From Lelliottia nimipressuralis (GTDB taxonomy: Bacteria > Pseudomonadota > Gammaproteobacteria > Enterobacterales > Enterobacteriaceae), in assembly GCF_004402045.1 (NCBI RefSeq), contig NZ_SOMG01000023.1, positions 62,001 through 126,000 on the forward strand: a DNA stretch of 64,000 bases. Reading direction: 5' to 3'. The position numbers were made by a program, and so were the translations under genes. The notes below the pieces were generated by a model. That model ran no database searches and was not told where the DNA came from. It worked only from the letters and a program-made list of their open reading frames with translations. Every line of letters starts with the position of its first letter. Position 1 is the first letter of the stretch. Of this stretch, positions 46,596-53,386 are shown piece by piece.

Positions 46596-46681
46596 ACAAC
46601 TCGCTACAAACAATTCCCCCTCAACGTTAGTTTTATTCCAGAGCCATTAACGGGGTAAGACCAGTGATTAACGGAGCGGTA

Positions 46682-47002
46682 ATGAACGACGTTGGGGAAC
46701 AGACAGTGCAAACAGAGCAGCTCGCGAACACTATGCTGCAGCAGGTTTATGCCCTGCTGGCCCGGCACGACATCATCCCCAATGCAGTACAGGAGCAGAT
46801 GCTCACCTCCCACGTTCGCGCAATGGCGCACCGGTCCGTGACCGGCGAGCCGCTGCCGGAGGTTGAAGCGGAGCTGTTCGACGAAATTTCACCCGATTCA
46901 ATGCAACTTGCCCGTGAAGTGGTAGCGCAGTTTGGCAATCTTCCTGATGAAGAAGCCTGGCTGCTCTCCGTTCACTTCGAAGTCGCGAAAGACAACCTTT
47001 AA
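46682..47002 (+). CDS. Stand-alone PRD-domain protein
   Basis: 106 residues from the ATG at 46682, preceded by GGAG; a GTG at 46664 would add six. It is essentially one PTS regulation domain, with His residues in LTSHVRAMAHRSV (about 38-50) and LLSVHFEVA near the end (SVHFEVAKD). I recall a family named after Enterococcus EF_0829 and Aeromonas AHA_3910 with this architecture, always in this gene neighbourhood. A PRD without DNA-binding domain may sense PTS phosphorylation and act on the regulator or transporter. First gene of the operon; 10 bases before the next. Confidence 0.75.
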   Translation: MNDVGEQTVQTEQLANTMLQQVYALLARHDIIPNAVQEQMLTSHVRAMAHRSVTGEPLPEVEAELFDEISPDSMQLAREVVAQFGNLPDEEAWLLSVHFEVAKDNL

Positions 47003-47012
47003 GGAGCAACAC

Positions 47013-47375
47013 ATGGAACAGATTACAGTCGTGATTGGCGATCGCCTGGGCAAAGGTCAGAAAGTGGCCGCGGGTGTGGAAAAAGCAGGTGGACGCGCGG
47101 TTGTCGTACCGGGTATGGCTGCCGATATGAAGCTCGGTGACGTGATGAAAGCGGAAAACGCCACCTTCGGCATCTCCTTCTGCGGCAGCGGCGGCGCGGG
47201 CGCAATTACTGCTCAGACCAAATATGGCTACAAAGCCAAATACGGCATGCGTTCCGTGGAAGAGGGCGTGACCGCCATCAACGAAGGCTGCAACGTGCTG
47301 GGCTTTGGCTTTATGGATAAAGAAGAGCTGGGCGAGCGTCTGGTGCAGGCGTGGCAGAAAAAATACGGCGCATAA
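47013..47375 (+). CDS. SFCGS-family glycine-rich protein, possible EIIB-like component
   Basis: 120 residues from the ATG at 47013 (AAGGAG upstream), cytoplasmic. Residues 53-64, GISFCGSGGAGA, form a Gly-rich loop around Cys57, which gives the family its name. The loop resembles the phospho-cysteine loop of PTS EIIB proteins, and also the ACNTGAGAAL loop of E. coli YhfU (DUF2620), which sits beside the membrane protein YhfT. I infer a role as the cytoplasmic component of the transporter encoded next. No direct evidence of function. Confidence 0.75.
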   Translation: MEQITVVIGDRLGKGQKVAAGVEKAGGRAVVVPGMAADMKLGDVMKAENATFGISFCGSGGAGAITAQTKYGYKAKYGMRSVEEGVTAINEGCNVLGFGFMDKEELGERLVQAWQKKYGA

Positions 47376-47377
47376 GC

Positions 47378-47677
47378 ATGAAAGAACAGTTCACAACCAC
47401 GGTGAGAGTGAAGGGCAAAGGCGACGCCAAAGCGCGCGCCTTTGCCGACGCGCTCAACCACGTTCAGGCCGCGGTGATGAAAGCCTCACCGCATATCTTA
47501 CTGCGTATTGAGCCACAGGATGTGCAGGTCGTTCAGGCGCAAGAAGCGGTGCGGAAAGAAGCGTTTCTGTTCTTCTTTTTGCGCCGGGAAAGACGCACCT
47601 ACAGCGTGGAGCTGGATGTGACCGTCAACGTGACCGCCATCAATCTCGACCAGGTGGATTTCGTCACGCAACGCTGA
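47378..47677 (+). CDS. DUF4312-family protein
   Basis: 99 residues from the ATG at 47378, two bases after the preceding stop, so translation is coupled. Start MKEQFTTTVRVKGKGDAKAR; a small soluble alpha/beta protein with a basic patch (FFFLRRERRTYSVELDVTV). I recall the family under DUF4312 (Enterococcus EF_0831 type), found only beside DUF4310 and DUF4311. It probably is a cytoplasmic subunit of that membrane system. Confidence 0.75.
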   Translation: MKEQFTTTVRVKGKGDAKARAFADALNHVQAAVMKASPHILLRIEPQDVQVVQAQEAVRKEAFLFFFLRRERRTYSVELDVTVNVTAINLDQVDFVTQR

Positions 47678-47699
47678 TTATTCATAAAAGGGCAGACTG

Positions 47700-48476
47700 A
47701 TGTTCTTAATTATATTAATAAAATCGCTCATCATTGGCGGCCTGGTTGGCGTCGGTGTCGGAGCCGGGGCTGCACGCATGTTTCATGCGCCTACCACACA
47801 GGGTATGGGCGCGTTTCGTACGTTGGGGGAACTGAACTCCTGCGAAGGGGATCCGGCTTCTCACTTCTCCTTTGGGTTAGGTTTCTTCTTTAACGCCTGG
47901 GCCTCTTCCGTGGCCGCAGGGGCTTTCACACAGGACGTTGACCACCGCATCATCCCGAACTGGGGTGCTGCTGCACTGATGATCAAAAACCGTAACGTCG
48001 GCGAAACGCTGCACGACCCGCGCAAAATGGCGATTGCCTGCGGCCTGATCGGCATGATCGTCGTGACCTTCCTTAACCTTACGGCCTCCTCCGTGCCGGC
48101 TGCGCTTCAGGTTACCGCCGTGAAGGTGCTGGTGCCGGCGGCGAACCTGCTGGTTAACACCGTGATGCCGGTGATCTTCTGGCTGGCGGCCATCGACGCG
48201 GGTAAAAAGTCGGGCTTCTGGGCCACCATCTTCGGCGGCGCAGCGCAGCTGATTATGGGCAACGCCGTACCGGGCCTGGTGCTGGGGATCCTGATCGGTA
48301 AAGGCGTGGAAGAGAGTGGCTGGAACCACGTTACTAAAGTGATGATGGCGGCTATCGTCCTGCTCTTCGTGCTGAGCGGCTTCTTCCGCGGCTTCGACAT
48401 GAAGATGATCGAATCCTTCCATCTGACCGTGCCGAACTGGCTCGACATGATCCACAACTCGCTCAGCGGTAAATAA
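47700..48476 (+). CDS. DUF4311-family membrane protein
   Basis: 258 residues with about 6-7 hydrophobic segments. A highly polar conserved-looking stretch lies between spans 1 and 2: GELNSCEGDPASHFSFGLGF, then FTQDVDHRIIPNWGAAAL (about residues 50-104). Cys, Asp, His and Asn inside a membrane protein of this kind suggest a substrate or metal site. The family (EF_0832/0833 neighbourhood) has no assigned activity that I know of. Likely one of two integral subunits of a transporter with the next gene. Confidence 0.75.
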   Translation: MFLIILIKSLIIGGLVGVGVGAGAARMFHAPTTQGMGAFRTLGELNSCEGDPASHFSFGLGFFFNAWASSVAAGAFTQDVDHRIIPNWGAAALMIKNRNVGETLHDPRKMAIACGLIGMIVVTFLNLTASSVPAALQVTAVKVLVPAANLLVNTVMPVIFWLAAIDAGKKSGFWATIFGGAAQLIMGNAVPGLVLGILIGKGVEESGWNHVTKVMMAAIVLLFVLSGFFRGFDMKMIESFHLTVPNWLDMIHNSLSGK

Positions 48477-48489
48477 CAGGAGCCTCTAC

Positions 48490-49131
48490 ATGGAACAGAA
48501 TAAAGGTTTTTGGTATGCCGACTGGTCGTTCCCGATCTTCGTTGGCCTGCTCTCCTCCGGCGTGTTTGCCGGGACGCATATGTACTACCTCTACGGCATT
48601 GGTGCGTTTAACGAAGTGGCCTTCGTGGCGATGCTGAAAGCGGGGATTGATACCGGCGTCTACGGCGCGGTCGCGGCGTTCGGTGCAAGCTTCCTGTTCG
48701 CCCGTATTATCGAAGGCTCGCTGGTGGGTATTCTTGATATCGGCGGAGCCATTCAGACCGGCGTGGGTCTTGGCGTGCCGGCGCTGCTGCTGGGCGCAGG
48801 CATTATGTTCCCGGTGACCAACTTCATTGCTGCGCTGATTACCGGCCTGGTGATTGGTCTGGCGATTGGCTACGTCATCATCCTGGCGCGTAAGTTCACC
48901 ATCAATCAGAGCAACTCTACCTACGGTGCAGACGTGATGATGGGCGCGGGTAACGCCTCCGGCCGTTTCCTCGGGCCGTTGATTATCCTCAGCGCCATGA
49001 CCGCCTCCATTCCGATTGGCGTGGGTTCACTCTTAGGTGCGCTGCTGTTCTACATCTGGCAGAAGCCGATTACCGGCGGCGCGATCCTCGGTGCCATGCT
49101 GTTGGGCTGGCTGTTCCCGGTCGCCCTTTAA
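48490..49131 (+). CDS. DUF4310-family membrane protein
   Basis: 213 residues with about 6 hydrophobic segments, very rich in Gly and Ala. LFARIIEGSLVGILDIGGAI and GVGLGVPALLLGAGIMFPVTN (about residues 70-115) look like helix-packing segments of a channel or carrier. A cytoplasmic loop ARKFTINQSNSTYGADVMMGAGN carries polar residues. It starts 13 bases after DUF4311 with AGGAG upstream. Together they probably form the permease of the operon (inference); not a recognisable EIIC. Confidence 0.75.
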   Translation: MEQNKGFWYADWSFPIFVGLLSSGVFAGTHMYYLYGIGAFNEVAFVAMLKAGIDTGVYGAVAAFGASFLFARIIEGSLVGILDIGGAIQTGVGLGVPALLLGAGIMFPVTNFIAALITGLVIGLAIGYVIILARKFTINQSNSTYGADVMMGAGNASGRFLGPLIILSAMTASIPIGVGSLLGALLFYIWQKPITGGAILGAMLLGWLFPVAL

Positions 49132-49173
49132 TACCCGCGGGCGCTCAGGCGCCCGCCTTATCAGGAGATCCTC

Positions 49174-50307
49174 ATGTTTGATTTACTCCTGCGCCGTGCG
49201 CGCCTCACCGACGATACCCTGACCGATATCGCCATTCAGGATGGGAAGATCGCGGCGCTGGGCGAGATTGACGCTCCCGCACATAAAACGGTTGAGCTTA
49301 ACGGCGAAGTCTTTGTGAGCGCTGGCTGGATTGACTCACACGTCCACTGTTACCCCAATTCCCCGATTTATCACGACGAACCGGACAGCGTCGGCATTGC
49401 GACCGGCGTCACCTCCGTGGTGGATGCGGGCAGTACCGGAGCCGACGACGTAGATGACTTCTATGAGATTACCCGCAAAGCCTCAACCGAGGTGTTTGCC
49501 CTGCTGAATATCTCCCGCGTGGGGCTGATTGCGCAGAACGAGCTGGCCAATATGGCCAACATCGACGCCGATGCGGTCAAACAGGCGGTGAAGCGTCACC
49601 CTGATTTTATCGTTGGCCTGAAGGCGCGCATGAGCAGCAGCGTGGTCGGCGAGAACGGTATTACGCCGCTGGAGCGCGCGAAAGCCATCCAGAAAGAGAA
49701 TGGCGATTTGCCGCTGATGGTCCACATCGGCAACAACCCGCCGAACCTCGACGAAATCGCCGAACTGCTGAGCTCGGGCGACATCATTACCCACTGCTAT
49801 AACGGCAAGCCTAACCGCATTCTGACGCCGTCCGGCGAGCTGCGCGCCTCAATCACCTCGGCCCTGAAGCGCGGCGTGCGTCTGGACGTCGGCCACGGCA
49901 CCGCGAGCTTCAGCTTTGAGGTGGCGAAACGCGCCATCGCGATGGGCATTCTGCCGCACACCATCAGCTCGGATATCTACTGCCGCAACCGCATTAACGG
50001 ACCGGTGGGCTCGCTGGCGAGCGTGATGTCGAAGTTTCTCGCCATCGGCATGTCATTGCCGCAGGTGATTGACTGTGTAACCGCCAATGCTGCAGACGGC
50101 CTGCGCCTGACGCGCAAAGGCCGCATTCAGTCGGGTCTCGACGCTGACCTGACGCTGTTCACGATTAAACGTCAGCCGACGCTGCTGACGGATGCCGAAA
50201 ACGACAGCCTGCAGGCTGAACACATTCTGGTGCCGCTTGCCGCGATCCGCGCGGGCAAGGGCTACATGACCGAACAAGGGAGCACGGAACATGCCTTCGA
50301 TTTATGA
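49174..50307 (+). CDS. Amidohydrolase/deacetylase-family metallohydrolase
   Basis: 377 residues of the dihydroorotase-like amidohydrolase superfamily. Predicted metal ligands: H56 and H58 (DSHVHCYP), K150 (VGLKAR, the carboxylated Lys), H184 (MVHIGN), H207 (ITHCYNG) and D267 (SSDIYC). Such enzymes open cyclic amides or remove acyl groups. Here it would convert an N-substituted or lactam substrate into the free 2-amino sugar acid for the next enzyme (inference). It overlaps the following gene by 17 bases. Confidence 0.85.
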   Translation: MFDLLLRRARLTDDTLTDIAIQDGKIAALGEIDAPAHKTVELNGEVFVSAGWIDSHVHCYPNSPIYHDEPDSVGIATGVTSVVDAGSTGADDVDDFYEITRKASTEVFALLNISRVGLIAQNELANMANIDADAVKQAVKRHPDFIVGLKARMSSSVVGENGITPLERAKAIQKENGDLPLMVHIGNNPPNLDEIAELLSSGDIITHCYNGKPNRILTPSGELRASITSALKRGVRLDVGHGTASFSFEVAKRAIAMGILPHTISSDIYCRNRINGPVGSLASVMSKFLAIGMSLPQVIDCVTANAADGLRLTRKGRIQSGLDADLTLFTIKRQPTLLTDAENDSLQAEHILVPLAAIRAGKGYMTEQGSTEHAFDL

Positions 50308-51409
50308 GAAATACCATTTAAAACAAGTCATCAACACCTCTGGCCGCATGACGGCGCTGGGCGTCTCCACGCCGCGCCCGGAAGTGGTACAGGCGGCGAT
50401 GGACGGCATGAATCACTATTTTGAAATGAAGGATCTGGTCAACAAAACCGGGGAATACATTGCGAAGCTGCTGGATGTGGAAGGGGCGACTGTGGTCTCC
50501 TGCGCATCGGCCGGTATCGCCCAGTCCGTGGCGGCGGTGCTGGTCAAAGACAGCGACTGGCTGCTGGAAAACCTGCACGTGACCCCTATTGAGAACAACG
50601 AAATCGTCCTGCCGAAAGGCCACAACGTGAACTTTGGCGCGCCGGTGGGCACCATGGTGGCGCTGGGCGGCGGCAAGCTGGTGGAAGCGGGCTACGCCAA
50701 CGAATGTTCTGCCGATCAGCTGGCGGCGGCAATTACCCCACGCACCGCGGCGATCCTCTACATCAAATCTCACCACTGCGTGCAGAAAAGCATGCTCAGC
50801 GTTGAGCAGGCGGCGGTGGTGGCGCGTAAGCACGATCTGCCCCTGATCGTCGACGCCGCAGCGGAAGAAGATCTGCATACCTACTACCGATCCGGAGCCG
50901 ATCTGGTGATCTACAGCGGCGCGAAGGCAATTGAAGGGCCAACCAGCGGGCTGGTGATCGGCAAGACCCAGTACGTCGAGTGGGTGAAGCGTCAGACGGC
51001 GGGCATTGGCCGCGCGATGAAGGTGGGTAAAGAGGGCATTCTTGGCCTGACCTGCGCCATCGAACATTACCTTACCGCGACCAAGGAGAGCGGTGCCGAG
51101 ATGGTGGCGAAGATGACGCCGTTTATCGACGCGCTCAACACCCTGAACGGCGTCACCGCGCGCGTGGTCTGGGACAGCGCCGGTCGCGATATCGCCCGTA
51201 CCGAGATTAAATTTGACGAAGCGACCACCGGCGTCGGCACCGGCGAGCTGGTGAACGCGCTCAAGCAGGGCGAATACGCCATTTACTTCCGTGGCTACAA
51301 GGCCAACGAAGGGATTATCGAAGCGGACGTGCGCAGCGTAAACGCAGACCAGCTGAACATCGTGTATCGCCGCATTAGCGAAGTATTAGGACAGGAGAAA
51401 AAAGCATGA
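50291..51409 (+). CDS. DgaE-family PLP-dependent ammonia lyase
   Basis: 372 residues of the SelA-like PLP fold (fold type I). Lys212 in YSGAKAIEGPTSGLVIG is the predicted PLP Schiff-base lysine; IVDAAAEEDL (about 186-195) is the Asp loop that binds the pyridine nitrogen. Salmonella DgaE converts D-glucosaminate 6-phosphate to 2-keto-3-deoxygluconate 6-phosphate and ammonia. The exact stereochemistry of the substrate here is unknown. It overlaps its neighbours by 17 and 4 bases. Confidence 0.85.
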   Translation: MPSIYEKYHLKQVINTSGRMTALGVSTPRPEVVQAAMDGMNHYFEMKDLVNKTGEYIAKLLDVEGATVVSCASAGIAQSVAAVLVKDSDWLLENLHVTPIENNEIVLPKGHNVNFGAPVGTMVALGGGKLVEAGYANECSADQLAAAITPRTAAILYIKSHHCVQKSMLSVEQAAVVARKHDLPLIVDAAAEEDLHTYYRSGADLVIYSGAKAIEGPTSGLVIGKTQYVEWVKRQTAGIGRAMKVGKEGILGLTCAIEHYLTATKESGAEMVAKMTPFIDALNTLNGVTARVVWDSAGRDIARTEIKFDEATTGVGTGELVNALKQGEYAIYFRGYKANEGIIEADVRSVNADQLNIVYRRISEVLGQEKKA

Positions 51410-52146
51410 AACTGACCCCCAACTTTTACCGTGACCGCGTCTGCCTGAACGTGCTGGCAGGCTCGAAAGCCAACGCCAGCGCCATTTACGAGGCGGCGGA
51501 AGGTCATGTGCTGGTGGGCGTGCTCTCCAAAAATTACCCGGATGTGGCGAGCGCGGTGGCCGATATGCGCGAATACGCCGCCCTGATTGATAACGCGCTC
51601 TCCGTAGGCCTGGGCGCGGGCGATCCGAACCAGTCGGCGATGGTGAGCGAAATCTCCCGCCAGGTACAGCCGCAGCACGTTAACCAGGTCTTTACCGGCG
51701 TTGCGACCAGCCGCGCGCTGCTGGGGCAGAACGAATCGGTCGTCAATGGCCTGGTCTCGCCGACCGGCACCGTCGGGATGGTCAAAATCTCCACCGGCCC
51801 GCTGAGCAGCGCGGCACCGGACGGTATCGTGCCGGTTGAAACTGCGATTGCCCTGCTGAAAGATTTCGGCGGCAGCTCAATCAAATACTTCCCGATGGGC
51901 GGCCTCAAGTGCCGTGACGAGTACAAAGCGGTAGCGGAAGCCTGCGCCCGCCACGACTTCTGGCTGGAGCCAACCGGGGGAATCGATCTGGAAAATTATG
52001 AAGAGATCCTGCAGATCGCTCTGGACGCGGGCGTGAGCAAAATCATCCCGCATATTTACAGCTCAATTATCGACAAAGCCAGCGGCGATACGCGCCCGGA
52101 AGATGTGCGCACGCTGCTTGCGATGACGAAGAAGCTGGTGAAGTAA
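51406..52146 (+). CDS. DgaF-family 2-dehydro-3-deoxy-phosphogluconate aldolase
   Basis: 246 residues. Lys160 in FGGSSIKYFPMGGLKCRDEY is the likely Schiff-base lysine; LEPTGGIDLENYEEIL (about 187-202) is the phosphate-binding turn. The family cleaves KDG-6-phosphate to pyruvate and glyceraldehyde 3-phosphate, the last step after DgaE. Start ATG overlaps the dgaE-like stop by 4 bases. An enzyme acting on a phosphorylated substrate implies that phosphate is added during uptake, since the operon has no kinase. Confidence 0.85.
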   Translation: MKLTPNFYRDRVCLNVLAGSKANASAIYEAAEGHVLVGVLSKNYPDVASAVADMREYAALIDNALSVGLGAGDPNQSAMVSEISRQVQPQHVNQVFTGVATSRALLGQNESVVNGLVSPTGTVGMVKISTGPLSSAAPDGIVPVETAIALLKDFGGSSIKYFPMGGLKCRDEYKAVAEACARHDFWLEPTGGIDLENYEEILQIALDAGVSKIIPHIYSSIIDKASGDTRPEDVRTLLAMTKKLVK

Positions 52147-52152
52147 AACCTG

Positions 52153-52199
52153 CCCCTCACCCTAACCCTCTCCCTTTGGGAGAGGACCGGGGTGAGGGG
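52153..52199. repeat. Extragenic palindrome of the CCCTCACCC type
   Basis: CCCCTCACCC...GGGTGAGGGG arms with an inner CTCTCCC/GGGAGAG stem, 47 bases in all, between the aldolase and lactonase genes. This kind of palindrome is dispersed in many enterobacterial genomes and is different from the REP units in the rest of the window. It may reduce transcription into the next gene. Confidence 0.7.
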
Positions 52200-52230
52200 A
52201 AACACACCGCACAAACCTGAAGGAGCCACC

Positions 52231-53367
52231 ATGCACACCCGTAACCTGCTTGTCGCTTCACTCTCTTTACTTGCTACCGCCGCCGTTGCCCAGAACCAGT
52301 ATGCCTGGGTGGGTACCTATAATCCGAACGGCGAAGGGCTGTACCGCTTTACCGTTGACCCGCAAAGCGGCGCGCTCGATAACAAAACGCTGGTGAGCAA
52401 ACTGCCGAACGCCGCGCAGCTGGCCGTTTCACGCGACGGCAAAACGCTCTATCTGGCAAGCGAAGTGGAGCAGGGCGTGGTGCAGGCGCTGCGCGTGGGC
52501 GATAACGGCGAGCTGAGCGAACTCAATCAGGTGACCTCCGGCGGCGCGGGGCCGGTGTATCTCTCCCTGACGCCGAACGGCAAGCACCTGCTGGTGGCCA
52601 ACTACGTCAGCGGGTCGATTGCCGTATTACCGGTCAAGGCAGATGGCAGCCTGGGTGACGCCACGGATCAGCACCAGGATCGGGGTGAGCCGGGCGCGGC
52701 AAAACCGGAAGCCGCTGCTGAGGGCAGCTTTGCCATCAGCGATCACAACGGTCCTCACGCGCACATGATCGCCGCCGATCCGAGCGGGAAATACGTGTTT
52801 TCCACCGATCTGGGGCTGGATCGCATCTACCAGTACCGCTTTGACGATCGAACAGGCAAGCTGACGCCGAACGATCCGCCGTTTGTCAGCGCCTCCTCAA
52901 AAGGGGCTGGGCCGCGCCACTTTGTCTTTACGCCGAAAGGCGATGCCCTGTGGCTGATTAACGAAGAGGCGTCTACGCTGACCCACTATTCGGTGGAGGC
53001 AAACGGTACGCTGAGAGAGGGCAAAACGGTTTCTGCCCTGCCGGAAGGGTACAAAGGTACCAGTTTCGCTGCCGGACTGGCGTTAAGCGCCGACGGTAAA
53101 CAGCTGTATGTGGCTAACCGTTTGCATAACAGCATCGGGCACTTTACCGTAACAGCGGAGGGCACGCTGACGCATCAGGACGACGTGTGGACGCGGGGCG
53201 ACTATCCGCGCACCCTGACGCTCGATAAACAGGGACGCTGGCTGTACGTCATGAACCAGCGCAGCGACAACATTACCCGTTTCCGCGTCGATCAGGACGG
53301 CAAGCTAAGCTTTGAGCCAGACTATACCCCGGTCGGCAGCCCATCCCAGATGGTCATTTCACCTTAA
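52231..53367 (+). CDS. Periplasmic lactonase-family seven-bladed propeller protein
   Basis: 378 residues from the ATG at 52231 (AAGGAG upstream). Residues 1-20 are a signal peptide ending AVA. The rest is a 6-phosphogluconolactonase/YbhE-type beta propeller: AWVGTYNPNGEGLYRF, SDHNGPHAHMIAADPSGKYVF, FSTDLGLDRIYQYRF, MNQRSDNITRF. An exported propeller cannot act on a phosphorylated cytoplasmic lactone, so a sugar-acid lactone outside the inner membrane is more likely its substrate, before uptake. Activity not proven. Confidence 0.82.
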   Translation: MHTRNLLVASLSLLATAAVAQNQYAWVGTYNPNGEGLYRFTVDPQSGALDNKTLVSKLPNAAQLAVSRDGKTLYLASEVEQGVVQALRVGDNGELSELNQVTSGGAGPVYLSLTPNGKHLLVANYVSGSIAVLPVKADGSLGDATDQHQDRGEPGAAKPEAAAEGSFAISDHNGPHAHMIAADPSGKYVFSTDLGLDRIYQYRFDDRTGKLTPNDPPFVSASSKGAGPRHFVFTPKGDALWLINEEASTLTHYSVEANGTLREGKTVSALPEGYKGTSFAAGLALSADGKQLYVANRLHNSIGHFTVTAEGTLTHQDDVWTRGDYPRTLTLDKQGRWLYVMNQRSDNITRFRVDQDGKLSFEPDYTPVGSPSQMVISP

Positions 53368-53386
53368 GCCGTAAGAGGACAACGAC

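Noticed and set aside
46293..46613. Minus-strand frame of 106 codons upstream of hok
   Set aside because: It covers the Sok hairpin, CRP-like sites and the perfect palindrome, has unusual composition and no leader; it is regulatory DNA.
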